In this document: in pieces, positions 8,784 through 17,805 of the stretch
Position numbering within the stretch: position 1 is the first letter of the stretch
Layout: each line of letters starts with the position of its first letter
From: Fundicoccus culcitae
GTDB lineage: Bacteria; Bacillota; Bacilli; Lactobacillales; Aerococcaceae
Direction: 5' to 3'
DNA length: 64,000 bases
Assembly (NCBI RefSeq): GCF_024661895.1
Contig: NZ_CP102453.1
Location: forward strand, 2,418,001 to 2,482,000
Notes under the pieces: model-generated
Database searches by the model: none
The model's input: the letters and a program-made list of their open reading frames with translations, nothing else
What the model was told of the DNA's origin: nothing
Made by a program: the position numbers and the translations under genes

Positions 8784-9569
8784 ATGACAGAATTTAATAA
8801 GATTCAATTCGAAGTAAGAAATAACTTAGGTTATTTAACCATTAACCAACCGAAAAAATTAAATGCTTTAGATACGGAAACCTTGCTGGAAATGGATCAG
8901 GTCTTAACTGACATCGACGGACGTGACGATGTGCGTGTGTTAATTGTCACGGGTGCAGGTGAAAAAGCTTTTGTGGCTGGAGCCAATGTTGCAGAAATGA
9001 AAGATAAAAATCCTATGGAAGCCTTTGAGTTTTCAACTTTAGGTAATAGTGTATTTAGTAAAATCGCTGGTTTGAAACAACCAACGATTGCGGCTGTCAA
9101 TGGCTTTGCTTTGGGAGGTGGAAGTGAATTAGCCTTAGCTTGTGATATCCGTATTGCAAGTGACAATGCGCGTTTTGGTCAACCTGAAGTAGGCTTAGGT
9201 ATTGTACCAGGCTTTGGTGGAACACAACGTTTAAGCCGTTTAGTAGGGGTAGCTAAAGCCAAAGAACTGATTTTTACCGCTAGAAATATCAAAGCGGAAG
9301 AAGCGGAAAAAATTGGCTTAGTTAATAAAGTCGTGCCCTTAGAAGGTTTACTTGAGGAAGTCGAAAAGTTAGGGACGCAAATTGCTAGTAACGGACGTTT
9401 TGCGGTTGAACAATCTAAAGTGTTGATCGATCAAGGAATCGATTTGCCATTAGACCATAGCCTCATTTTGGAAGCCAACGGTTTTGGCTTGTGCTTTGCA
9501 ACCGAAGATCAAACCGAAGGCATGTCAGCCTTCCTTGAAAAAAGAGACGCCAACTTTACGGGAAAATAG
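8784..9569 (+). CDS. Enoyl-CoA hydratase (crotonase)
   Basis: A 261-residue crotonase-fold protein that hydrates short-chain enoyl-CoA to (S)-3-hydroxyacyl-CoA. The oxyanion-hole segment AFVAGANVAEM and the two acid/base glutamates are present, in GGGSELALACDIRIAS and FGQPEVGLGIVPGFGGTQRL. AAAGGAG precedes ATG at 8784. Together with the dehydrogenase upstream and the thiolase it makes a complete beta-oxidation spiral for C4 units. It differs from the MaoC-type hydratase across the regulator, so the island encodes two unrelated hydratases. Confidence 0.93.
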   Translation: MTEFNKIQFEVRNNLGYLTINQPKKLNALDTETLLEMDQVLTDIDGRDDVRVLIVTGAGEKAFVAGANVAEMKDKNPMEAFEFSTLGNSVFSKIAGLKQPTIAAVNGFALGGGSELALACDIRIASDNARFGQPEVGLGIVPGFGGTQRLSRLVGVAKAKELIFTARNIKAEEAEKIGLVNKVVPLEGLLEEVEKLGTQIASNGRFAVEQSKVLIDQGIDLPLDHSLILEANGFGLCFATEDQTEGMSAFLEKRDANFTGK

Positions 9570-9585
9570 AAAAGGAGAACATTTA

Positions 9586-10899
9586 ATGACAAATATTCAA
9601 GCATTGTACCAAGAGAAGTTAACGACAGCTGATGAGGCAGTTAAGCTGATTCAAGCAAAAGACACCATTGTTTACCCAATTTCACCTGGTGAGCCACCTA
9701 TGTTACACGAAGCCATTGGGCGTTTAGATACGTTAGACCATAACACTTTGTTTAGAATGTTGCCTATGTCACCTTCGATTGATGTCCCTGAAGAGCAATT
9801 AAAAACCATTTCGATTTTCTTATCAGGCTATGATCGTAAAGATTTTAATGAACGTAGAATTGATTTAGTGCCGAATCATTTTTCTGATATCCCGTCCGTT
9901 ATTTTAATGCGTGATGAAAACCCTATCATCATGGCGACGGTGTCGCCGATGGATGAAAATGGCAATTTCTCATTAGGTACAAGTGTGTCTTACGTGGGTC
10001 CATTATTAAAACAAGCTAAACATATCATTTTAGAAGTGAATGAAAATATGCCTTACACCTTCGGTGACTTAAACCATATCCATATTAGTGATGTGAGTGC
10101 TTTGGTAGAAAATAATGTTGAATTACCGGCTGCGCCAGACCCAGCTTTAAATGAACGTGATTTAGCGATTGGCCAAATTATTGCTGATATGGTCGAGGAT
10201 AAAGATACCTTACAAATTGGCTTTGGATCTATGCCAAACGCGGTTATGAAATTTTTGACTGAGAAAAAAGAAATTGGTCTGCATACTGAAATGTTTCCAG
10301 ATAAAGCGGTTGAATTGTATGAAAAAGGGGTTATTACCAACCAACATAAACCCTTCGATGAAGGCAAAACCGTTGCGACCTTCGCCTATGGTTCGAAAGA
10401 AATGTACGACTTTATGAACTATAACGAAGATATTTATATGAAACCTTGTGATGTAACCAATCATTTTAGTGTCATTAGCCAAATTGACAATCTGGTAGCC
10501 ATCAATTCAGCTGTACAAGTGGATTTCTTGGGACAATGTAATTCTGAGCGGGTACAAGATAATTACTACTCTTCAACGGGTGGACAGTCTGACTTTATGA
10601 AAGGGGTCCGTTTGACGAAGAACGGAAAAGGTATCATCTGCTTATACTCGACCGCTAAAAAAGATACCATTTCGACAATTGTGCCAGTTTTACACCCAGA
10701 GTCACCTGTAACGACCTCTAAAAATGACATTGACACGGTTGTAACTGAATATGGTGCGGCACAATTAAAAGGTAAAACCATTTTTGAGCGGACAGCAGCT
10801 TTAATTAAAATTGCCCATCCTAAATTTAGAGAAGAACTCGTTGAAGAAGCTAAAAAAATGAACTATTTAGGTCAAGAAGCTACAGTTGACAGTTTGTAG
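9586..10899 (+). CDS. Acetyl-CoA hydrolase/transferase family CoA-transferase (butyryl- or 4-hydroxybutyryl-CoA type)
   Basis: A 437-residue class I CoA-transferase of the acetyl-CoA hydrolase/butyryl-CoA:acetate transferase type. LQIGFGSMPNAVMKFL is the GxGxxPxAV CoA-binding loop. LHTEMFPDKAVELYEKGVI holds the expected catalytic Glu (HTEM). SGGQSDFMKG-like sequence (STGGQSDFMKGVRLTKNGKG) is the C-terminal signature. ATG at 9586 is preceded by AAAGGAG. It would activate an imported short-chain acid at the expense of acetyl-CoA, or release the free acid in the reverse direction. It is followed by a transporter gene, which favours uptake and activation. Confidence 0.88.
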   Translation: MTNIQALYQEKLTTADEAVKLIQAKDTIVYPISPGEPPMLHEAIGRLDTLDHNTLFRMLPMSPSIDVPEEQLKTISIFLSGYDRKDFNERRIDLVPNHFSDIPSVILMRDENPIIMATVSPMDENGNFSLGTSVSYVGPLLKQAKHIILEVNENMPYTFGDLNHIHISDVSALVENNVELPAAPDPALNERDLAIGQIIADMVEDKDTLQIGFGSMPNAVMKFLTEKKEIGLHTEMFPDKAVELYEKGVITNQHKPFDEGKTVATFAYGSKEMYDFMNYNEDIYMKPCDVTNHFSVISQIDNLVAINSAVQVDFLGQCNSERVQDNYYSSTGGQSDFMKGVRLTKNGKGIICLYSTAKKDTISTIVPVLHPESPVTTSKNDIDTVVTEYGAAQLKGKTIFERTAALIKIAHPKFREELVEEAKKMNYLGQEATVDSL

Positions 10900-10936
10900 T
10901 TAATGTCAATAAATCCAATATATTAGAGGTGAATGC

Positions 10937-12271
10937 GTGGAAATTTTAGGTTCAATTGGCGTGTTATTAGGTGTATTTATTATTATTTTGCTAGCTGTTC
11001 GTGGGTTAAATGTTTTGATAGCAGCCCCCATCGCTACAGCGGTTGTCGTCTTGTTTAATGAAATGAATATCTTTGAAACGCTTCTGGGTACAGGTTCGCA
11101 GCAATTCATGGGCGCACTGGGAAATTATGTCGTGAATTTCTTTGCGGTTTTCTTACTGGGCTCTATCTTAGCCAAGCTCATGGAAGAGAGCGGGGCAACC
11201 GTGTCGATTGCCAACTATATTTTAGATAAATTTGGTAAGGATAAACCTTACAGCGTCTTAGTAGCGATATTTATTATCAGTGCGGTCTTGACTTATGGTG
11301 GGATTAGTTTGTTTGTCGTGATGTTCGCGATTATTCCTTTGGCGCGTTCGCTGTTCAAAAAATTGGATATTTCTTGGCATTTGATTCAGGTGCCGCTGTG
11401 GCTAGGGATTGCGACCATTACCATGACCATGTTGCCTGGGACACCGGCGATTCAAAACGTGATCCCTATCCAATATTTAGGCACGTCGCTGACCGCTGCG
11501 CCCATCCCAAGTATTTTAGGAAGTATTGGGACAGTTATTTTTGGTTTGACATATATGCGCTACGTTTTAAATAAAAGTCTGGCTAAAGGTGAAAATTATG
11601 CCACCCATACGAACGACGAGACTGTGGAGATTGAACTAGAAAACCTGCCATCTTTTGCCAGTAGTATTGCCCCTTTGTTAGTGTTGATTACCATTGCGAT
11701 TACAGGAAGTGTTTTCGGTAACGACTTCTGGCGCACCAATGTCATCTACTTTGCCTTGTTAATCGGTATTCTGCTGGGGTATTTCCTATTCAGACCTTAT
11801 ATTACCGATATCGTGAAAGTGCTGAATATCGGTGCCGTTAGTTCGATGAGCCCTCTGATTACAACGGCAACCTCGGTGGCCTTTGGTGCAGTCGTGATGT
11901 CAGTGCCTGGCTTTACGTTCTTTGCTGATTTGATGCTCAATGTTCCGGGCGGCCCATTGGTTGCTTTGACGGTCTTAACCGCAGTTATGTCGGGCATCAC
12001 CGGCTCAACCTCAGGTGCGTTAGGGATTGTTATCCCCGCTTACGGCCAGTATTTCTTAGATGCTGGCGTGCATCCTGAGATGATTCACCGTGTCGCATCC
12101 GTCGGGGCCAACTTCCTAACCCTTGTCCCACATGGCGGCGCTATGCTGACCTTCCTAATGATCAGCGGCCTTACCCACAAAAACGGCTTCAAAGACGCCT
12201 TCAACACGGCCTTCTTTGGCTCCTTAGTAGCCCAAGTAATTATTATCATTAGCGGATCCTTTATTTATTAA
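10937..12271 (+). CDS. GntP/Ylx-type organic acid:H+ symporter
   Basis: A 444-residue polytopic membrane protein with about 12 hydrophobic segments. It resembles the GntP (gluconate/organic acid permease) family. Recognisable are LTYGGISLFVVMFAIIPLAR, MLPGTPAIQNVIPIQYLGTS and the duplicated C-terminal half with SGITGSTSGALGIVIPAYG. In Bacillus subtilis a GntP relative (YxjC) sits with ketone-body CoA-transferase genes, so import of butyrate, hydroxybutyrate or acetoacetate fits here. That substrate is inferred only from context. GTG start at 10937 follows AGAGGTG. It is the last gene of the operon, with a strong terminator after it. Confidence 0.82.
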   Translation: MEILGSIGVLLGVFIIILLAVRGLNVLIAAPIATAVVVLFNEMNIFETLLGTGSQQFMGALGNYVVNFFAVFLLGSILAKLMEESGATVSIANYILDKFGKDKPYSVLVAIFIISAVLTYGGISLFVVMFAIIPLARSLFKKLDISWHLIQVPLWLGIATITMTMLPGTPAIQNVIPIQYLGTSLTAAPIPSILGSIGTVIFGLTYMRYVLNKSLAKGENYATHTNDETVEIELENLPSFASSIAPLLVLITIAITGSVFGNDFWRTNVIYFALLIGILLGYFLFRPYITDIVKVLNIGAVSSMSPLITTATSVAFGAVVMSVPGFTFFADLMLNVPGGPLVALTVLTAVMSGITGSTSGALGIVIPAYGQYFLDAGVHPEMIHRVASVGANFLTLVPHGGAMLTFLMISGLTHKNGFKDAFNTAFFGSLVAQVIIIISGSFIY

Positions 12272-12292
12272 ACCCTTTTAAATAAATATCCC

Positions 12293-12340
12293 CAAAACCC
12301 GACTGCTTCTAAGAAGTGGTCGGGTTTTGGGTTGGTTTTT
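12293..12340 (+). terminator. Intrinsic terminator of the beta-oxidation operon
   Basis: A long stem built on AAAACCCGACT / GTCGGGTTTT with a TTCTAAGAA top, followed by a T-rich stretch (GGTTGGTTTTT). Confidence 0.85.
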
Positions 12341-12359
12341 GGTTGGTTGGGGGGTGCCC

Positions 12360-13590
12360 GCCAAATTAACTCGGTAAATGAAGAATGTGTTGGTGTTTGG
12401 CCAACGGTTTAACTTCTGGGGTGGTAGAAGTAGAAGTGTTTATCAAATTACGCGGTTTAACGATAGCTGACCTATTACGCTAGGTAACAACTCAACCCTA
12501 ATTTCCACTAAATTTGGGAAATGCCGGCTTTCATTTTCTCGGGAAGTCCTTCAAACACACTTGCCGGACGTCATCAAGAATCGACGTCCGGCAAATTAGG
12601 ATAAATGATGAAAATTATCGCAATTGACTTGTTATCCACTTCCCGCTTAGGTTCACGCACACAACAACTGCCCTAATATGTGTGCGCTCCCCATCACGCA
12701 CACAACAAATGCTCCAATATGTGTGCGCTGGTGCAGGGCAAGTGAGAAATGCCGGTTATCCACTTCCCGCTTACGTTAGCCCGCCAAATGAATCCCGGTT
12801 TGTCGTTCACTATAGAAATGCTCGCCAAATGAGCTATGGTTTGTCGTTCAGCCAACGCTTTTACTTCTGAGGTGGTAGAAGTATAAGTGTTCAGCCAACG
12901 CTTTAACTTCTGAGGTGATAGAAGTATAAGTGTTCAGCCAACGCTTTAACTTCTGGGGTGGTAGAAGTATAAGTGATTCGCTAACGCTTTAACTTCTGAG
13001 TTGGTAGAAGTATATATGTTCATCTAATCACTCGGTTTAGTGATAGCTGCTTACTTTTGCATAGACACCCATAGCGTTGGATGTCAACCCAACCCTAATT
13101 GCCACTAAATTTGGGAAATGCCGGCTTTCATTTTCTTGGGAAGTCCTCCAAACACATTTGCCGGACTTCATTAAGAATCGACGTCCGGCAAATTAGGATA
13201 AATGATGAAAATTATTGTAATTGACTTGTTATCCACTTCCCGCTTAGGTTCACGCACACAACAACTGCCCTAATATGTGTGCGCTCCCCATCACGCACAC
13301 AACAAATGCTTCAATATGTGTGCGCTGGTGCAGCGTAAGTGAGAAATGCCGGTTCTTCACTTCCCACTTATGTTAGCCCGCCAAATGAGTCCCGGTTTGG
13401 CGTTCACTTTAGTAATGCCCGCCAAATGAGCTACGGTTTTGGCGTTCACTTTAGTAATGCCCGCCAAATGAGTCCCGGTTTGGCGGCCATTTTAGTAATG
13501 CCCGCCAAATGAATCCCGGTTTGTCTTTCACTTAAGTAATGCTCGCCAAATGAGCCCCGATTTGGCGGGCACACCCCTCCCACCACCTTA
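12360..13590. repeat. Intergenic mosaic of palindromic repeat families A, B, H and composite blocks
   Basis: A 1.2-kb gap between convergent genes with no credible gene. Order: one family A unit (about 12,405-12,440), composite block copy 2 (12,470-12,785) with two CACGCACACA hairpins 41 bp apart (12,654 and 12,695; family H), one or two B units, four A units of 43 bp (12,850-13,015), composite block copy 3 (13,035-13,385), then five B units of 41 bp (13,375-13,585). The order resembles that at 1,350-2,345. Confidence 0.8.
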
Positions 13591-13724
13591 ACTTCTAAGC
13601 CATTAGACATCCAAGCATTCATCAAATTACCCGCTCTATTGGCAACCATCGCTTCCCCACACCCCCCAGAACCCTAGGTGTCAAACCAACTAGCATTTAT
13701 ATCAACCAGTCATCCCAAACACAC

Positions 13725-13756
13725 AAAAAGCCACTGGTCCCAAGACCAGCAGCTGC
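13725..13756 (-). terminator. Terminator of the secreted His-rich protein gene
   Basis: On the minus strand GCTGGTC TTGG GACCAGTGGC is followed by TTTTTGTG, a short intrinsic terminator just after the stop codon at 13771. Confidence 0.65.
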
Positions 13757-13770
13757 TTTCTTCTTCTTAA

Positions 13771-14367
13771 TCAATGTCCCTCATGGTGTTCTACATCTTC
13801 AGCGTGGCCACTTTCGAACAAATGTGTAAATTCAACATAGGATTCGACATAGGCACGGCCGGCTTCGGTATCTTCTACATCAAAGTCTATCCGTTCGAGT
13901 AAAGTAGCAAAGACTGCTTCGACATGTGTACGGTTTTCATCGGTAATAAAGCCGCCATCCTCTAAAGGTTGTAAGGATTCAGCAGTAATACTTTGATCAG
14001 CTAAAGCGACCCCTTCATCGACCGCTTCGTCTGAAATACCGGTGTATGGAGCGCCTTCACCTGCACGGTGTAAACGAACGAAGTTTTCAAATAAATAATC
14101 CTCCGCCAACTGTAACGTTTCTTCATCTTCTGTTTTACTCATAACACTCATCGTGGTATCGAAGGTGCTTTTTAGTTCCGCTTCACTGTCTGGAAGAACC
14201 CAATAAGAAATATGGTTAAAGTCGTTTTCTTCAATGGCATTTTGCAGTGCTTCATAGGTAGGACCCGCGTGTGTATCGCAGTGAGCCTCTGCTGTTAAAG
14301 GTGCTAATAAGCTGCCACCTAAACCGATAATCCCTACAAAAGCCATTAATTTATTTCGTTTAAACAT
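13771..14367 (-). CDS. Secreted DUF6448-like protein with His-rich tail
   Basis: A 198-residue exported protein. A Sec signal peptide (MFKRNKLMAFVGIIGLGGSL..) ends at TAEA|HCDT. The mature N-terminus begins AHCDTHAGPTYEAL, the hallmark I associate with the DUF6448 family. The rest is helical and acidic, with LHRAGEGAPYTGI. The C-terminus HAEDVEHHEGH is rich in His and acids and may bind metal. The Cys is not in a lipobox. Function unknown. It is monocistronic, with its own terminator, and lies downstream of the dhaS/dhaQ unit on the same strand. Confidence 0.7.
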   Translation of the reverse strand: MFKRNKLMAFVGIIGLGGSLLAPLTAEAHCDTHAGPTYEALQNAIEENDFNHISYWVLPDSEAELKSTFDTTMSVMSKTEDEETLQLAEDYLFENFVRLHRAGEGAPYTGISDEAVDEGVALADQSITAESLQPLEDGGFITDENRTHVEAVFATLLERIDFDVEDTEAGRAYVESYVEFTHLFESGHAEDVEHHEGH

Positions 14368-14466
14368 TTGTTTTTCCTTCTTTCTTTATTTGATGCTTTC
14401 ATTTTAACTAGAAAGAAGGGTTAAAAAATTTTATAGCCAAAACAGCAGTGATATTTATTAAAAAAA

Positions 14467-15044
14467 TCATTGGGTGTTTTCAGCAAACTCGTCGAGTGAA
14501 TCGAGCAGGATATTTATATAGTTGATAATGTTCTTAGAAAATTGTTCCTCAGAGCTCTCAGGTTCATTGAGGATCCAATCGATGGTCGACTCAACAATGC
14601 CATTGGCGTAAATGGTGATGAGCAAGTTGTAGTTATTGGGTTGTTGCTCAAATTCAGCGCGCAAGTGGGGGGTGACGGAACAATAGATTTTTTCGACCAG
14701 GTTCACCGTATGGTCTTTCAGATATTTTTTAAAGGAATTTTGGCCGGAATAAGTAAACACTTGTTTAAAAACATTCGATTGAGCTTGAAATGATTGATTA
14801 GATTGACGATTATTTCTTCCCAACGACTGTACTCAATGTTATCATCGATTAATTCGGTATTTTCTTGTTGAAAAATCCAGTCCACCAAATCATATTTATC
14901 AATAAAATAATTATAAAATGACTGGCGGCGCATACCAATGTTTTTCATTAAAGTAGAAATACTCATCGCTTGGAGTCCGTCGGCTATGACGAGTTGTTTG
15001 AACTCCTTAGCAATTCGCTTTTTTGTAATAATTGAATGGGACAT
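14467..15044 (-). pseudogene. dhaS: dhaS, TetR-type activator of the dihydroxyacetone kinase operon, frameshifted
   Basis: Two overlapping reading frames together make one DhaS-like protein. Frame one (from 15044) encodes MSHSIITKKRIAKEFKQLVI...RRQSFYNYFIDKYDLVDWIF, the TetR helix-turn-helix and following helix. Frame two continues with NVFKQVFTYSGQNSFKKYL down to 14467, the ligand domain. Homology passes from frame one to frame two at about 14,772-14,780 (minus-strand CGAATG before a TTTTT run), so one base appears to be missing. In Lactococcus DhaS with DhaQ activates dhaKLM. As written the protein would lose its C-terminal half. A sequencing error or programmed frameshift cannot be excluded. 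Confidence 0.8.
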
Positions 15045-15074
15045 ATGGACTCCTTTGCTTCAGTTCATTCCTAA

Positions 15075-16076
15075 CTAGTGTTTCCAAGCAAATGCGTTCG
15101 TGTCTTCCTGTAATAAATCCAAAATCTTTGCATCAAAAAGATTCAAAAACGTTAACGATAAACCATTCGTATTATAGGAGGTCATAAAATTTCCTAGTAA
15201 TTTAAATTCCACCGCAATGTCAGCAATGTCTAATAATTGCATCACGTGATTCAAAAAAATCGACAACTCTAACAAGGTTGCACTCCCTAAACCGTTTACA
15301 ATTATAGCCACGCTTTTCAATTCTGCTCTTTCATACTGCGTAATTAACTTATTGGTTAACTCCAAAGCGATTCTTTCGGAGGACTTCATTTCTTCAATCC
15401 GATAGCCCGGTTCCCCATGAATGCCGATGCCAAAATACATTTCATTGGGCTTTAAGCTGTATTGTGAAGGCTTATCACCAATCGGCTTTGTGCCTGAAAA
15501 AGCGACACCTAGTGTTTTAGTCGCTTGAATCGTCTGATTGCCCAAAGCAACCAGCTCGGATAAGGACAGCCCCTGTGCACTAGCCGTGCCCAGTATTTTA
15601 TGAATAAATATCGTCCCCGCAACGCCTTTCTTGCGCTTTTCAAAAGTCGCCGACTCAATCGAACAGTCATCATTGACAATCACATGATCGACCACATAGC
15701 CTGTTTCAATTGCCATCCTCTCGCCTTCCAGGAAACTAGCGACATCTTTTTCAAAGTTTTTAATAATCAATAATGTCCCGTGACCATTATAACTTGCTTG
15801 GATAGCCTGGAACACTTCTGCAGCCGTTGGCGGTTCAAAAATATTCCCCATGACCGCCACATCCAGCATATTGTCGCCAACATAGCCTATGTGAGCAGGT
15901 TCATGACCGCTCCCACCACCACTGATGATGACAACCTTATCTTTGTCCGGCTTTAATTTCTGGATAATACGACTGCCAGGGATACGTATAATCCTATGGG
16001 AATAGGCTGCAACAAAGCCGTCGATTAATTGGTCAACAATCTGGTTGTCGCCCATGTCTTTTAGAAAATAATTCAT
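15075..16076 (-). CDS. dhaQ: DhaQ, dihydroxyacetone-binding coactivator paralogous to DhaK
   Basis: A 333-residue DhaK paralogue. SGGGSGHEPAHIGYVGDNML and the conserved His in GIGIHGEPGYRIEE, which binds dihydroxyacetone covalently in DhaK, are both present. The kinase-side motif NYSGD of the neighbouring DhaK is replaced by NFEKD, consistent with a sensor rather than an enzyme. The start at 16076 follows AGAGGTG; an in-frame ATG nine codons upstream has no RBS. In the lactococcal system DhaQ bound to dihydroxyacetone joins DhaS to activate dhaKLM. It lies next to dhaS and divergent from dhaK, exactly that arrangement. Confidence 0.88.
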   Translation of the reverse strand: MNYFLKDMGDNQIVDQLIDGFVAAYSHRIIRIPGSRIIQKLKPDKDKVVIISGGGSGHEPAHIGYVGDNMLDVAVMGNIFEPPTAAEVFQAIQASYNGHGTLLIIKNFEKDVASFLEGERMAIETGYVVDHVIVNDDCSIESATFEKRKKGVAGTIFIHKILGTASAQGLSLSELVALGNQTIQATKTLGVAFSGTKPIGDKPSQYSLKPNEMYFGIGIHGEPGYRIEEMKSSERIALELTNKLITQYERAELKSVAIIVNGLGSATLLELSIFLNHVMQLLDIADIAVEFKLLGNFMTSYNTNGLSLTFLNLFDAKILDLLQEDTNAFAWKH

Positions 16077-16138
16077 TTGGCAAGCACCTCTTTTTTCTCT
16101 CATTATAAGCTTACATTAATTGTTACATTTTTGTAAGC

Positions 16139-16160
16139 GGACACATCACAACTTTTGTCC
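16139..16160. promoter_or_regulatory. DhaS operator between dhaQ and dhaK
   Basis: GGACACAT-N6-TTTTGTCC matches the lactococcal DhaS site (GGACACAT-N6-ATTTGTCC) at 15 of 16 defined positions. It abuts the dhaK -35 element, a typical activator position. Confidence 0.8.
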
Positions 16161-16161
16161 A

Positions 16162-16190
16162 TTGTTGCTGTCATATAAGTATTTTACTAT
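16162..16190 (+). promoter_or_regulatory. Promoter of dhaKLM-glpF
   Basis: TTGTTG (16162-16167), 17-bp spacer, TACTAT (16185-16190), immediately downstream of the DhaS operator. Confidence 0.65.
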
Positions 16191-16221
16191 AGACACAACA
16201 CAAATAGAAAGGGTGTCGGTT

Positions 16222-17211
16222 GTGAAAAAAATTATCAATCAGCCAGAAAATGTTGTCGATGAAATGATTAATGGTATTGTTCGGTCAAATAGCCAATTAC
16301 TCGAGCGCGTTCCCAATACAAATGTCATCAAACAAATAAATATCCCCAATCAAGTTGCCTTAGTCAGCGGTGGGGGCAGTGGGCATGAACCAGCCCATGC
16401 CGGCTTTGTTGGAGACGGCATGTTACAAGCAGCGGTTTGTGGCGAGGTATTTACTTCACCGACATCGGATCAAGTTTATGAAGCGATTAAAGCCGTTGAT
16501 CAAGGCCAAGGCGTCCTCTTAATTATCAAAAACTACTCTGGCGACATTATGAATTTCGAAATGGCGCAAGAACTGGCTGAAATGGACGATATTAAAGTAG
16601 GTAAAGTGATTGTCGATGATGATATAGCGGTCGAAGATAGTACCTTTACTCAAGGGAAACGCGGCGTTGCCGGAACCGTCTTAGTCCACAAAATTTTAGG
16701 GAGTGCAGCCCGTGCTGGCGCTAGCTTAGACGAATTAGTTGAATTAGGACAACAAGTGGTGGCTAATATTAAAACGGTCGGTGTGGCTTTAACCGGTGCA
16801 ACAGTTCCCGAAGTAGGGCAACCAGGTTTTGTCTTAGCCGATGACGAAATCGAATTTGGGGTCGGTATCCACGGTGAACCAGGCTATCGCAAAGAGAAAT
16901 TAACGACTTCAAAAGAAATGGCTAGTGAAATTGTTGAAAAATTAGAAGCAGCTTTTAATTGGGAAGAAAATGAAGCTGTTGGGATTTTGGTTAACGGTAT
17001 GGGTGGAACCCCTTTGATGGAACAATTTGTCTTCTTTAATGATAGCTACCAATTATTAGCGGATAAAAATTTACACATTGACTTCACTAAAGTGGGTAAT
17101 TTTATGACCTCGATTGAAATGCAAGGGCTATCTTTAACGGTGATTAGATTAGCTGATGCTAATTGGTTAGAACATTTAGAGGCAGATGTAACGACAGCAA
17201 ATTGGATTTAA
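16222..17211 (+). CDS. dhaK: PTS-dependent dihydroxyacetone kinase, dihydroxyacetone-binding subunit DhaK
   Basis: A 329-residue subunit that binds dihydroxyacetone through a hemiaminal to His217 (GVGIHGEPGYR). SGGGSGHEPAHAGFVGDGML, IIKNYSGDIMNF and the VDDDIAVED acid cluster are canonical active-site elements. With DhaL and DhaM it forms dihydroxyacetone phosphate using phosphate from the PTS. GTG at 16222 is supported by AAAGGGTG and by the family length; an in-frame start 34 codons upstream would run through the promoter. First gene of dhaK-dhaL-dhaM-glpF. Confidence 0.95.
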   Translation: MKKIINQPENVVDEMINGIVRSNSQLLERVPNTNVIKQINIPNQVALVSGGGSGHEPAHAGFVGDGMLQAAVCGEVFTSPTSDQVYEAIKAVDQGQGVLLIIKNYSGDIMNFEMAQELAEMDDIKVGKVIVDDDIAVEDSTFTQGKRGVAGTVLVHKILGSAARAGASLDELVELGQQVVANIKTVGVALTGATVPEVGQPGFVLADDEIEFGVGIHGEPGYRKEKLTTSKEMASEIVEKLEAAFNWEENEAVGILVNGMGGTPLMEQFVFFNDSYQLLADKNLHIDFTKVGNFMTSIEMQGLSLTVIRLADANWLEHLEADVTTANWI

Positions 17212-17223
17212 GGAGTGTTAACG

Positions 17224-17805
17224 ATGGATGTTAGTCAAACAATCAAATGGATGGAAATCTTTCACGCAAAAATAAATGAAAACAAACAAACGCTAAACTT
17301 ACTTGATACCCCCATCGGTGATGGGGATCATGGGAGCAATATGGTACGCGGTATGAATGCGGTCTGGGAAGGACTGGAAGAAGGTCAACCAGGCGATGTT
17401 CCGACAGCCTTAAAAATTATTGCCAAAAATCTCTTAAGTAAAGTCGGCGGTTCAGCTGGGCCATTATATGGTTCTGCTTTTCTAGGCATGGCTAAAAGTA
17501 TGCAAGCAGGAGGCAGTTTCCCCGAAGCTATCCAGCAAGCGGCCGAAAGTATTATGCAAAGAGGGAAATCAACCACCGGCGAAAAAACCATGAATGATGT
17601 TTGGGTGCCAGTCGCGCAAGCACTGCAAGCAGGAACATTAACCGATGAAAGCATCGATCAATTGGTGCAATCCACGGCCCAAATGAAGGCCACCAAAGGA
17701 CGTGCCTCTTACGTCGGCGACCGTTCGATGGGCCATGTTGACCCAGGTGCTTATTCATCCGGTCTGTTATTTAAAGCGTTAATCGAAGTGGAAGGTGAAA
17801 AATAA
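17224..17805 (+). CDS. dhaL: Dihydroxyacetone kinase, ADP-binding subunit DhaL
   Basis: A 193-residue helical-barrel subunit holding tightly bound ADP as a phosphate relay between DhaM and dihydroxyacetone. Mg-ADP ligands Asp28, Asp33 and Asp35 are in LDTPIGDGDHGSNMVRGM. GGSAGPLYGSAFL and RASYVGDRSMGHVDPGA are the other conserved loops. ATG at 17224 lies 8 bases after AAGGAG, which overlaps the end of dhaK. Confidence 0.95.
   Translation: MDVSQTIKWMEIFHAKINENKQTLNLLDTPIGDGDHGSNMVRGMNAVWEGLEEGQPGDVPTALKIIAKNLLSKVGGSAGPLYGSAFLGMAKSMQAGGSFPEAIQQAAESIMQRGKSTTGEKTMNDVWVPVAQALQAGTLTDESIDQLVQSTAQMKATKGRASYVGDRSMGHVDPGAYSSGLLFKALIEVEGEK

Noticed and set aside
16120-16221. A longer DhaK starting at 16120
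   Set aside because: The extension covers the operator and promoter and matches no DhaK N-terminus.
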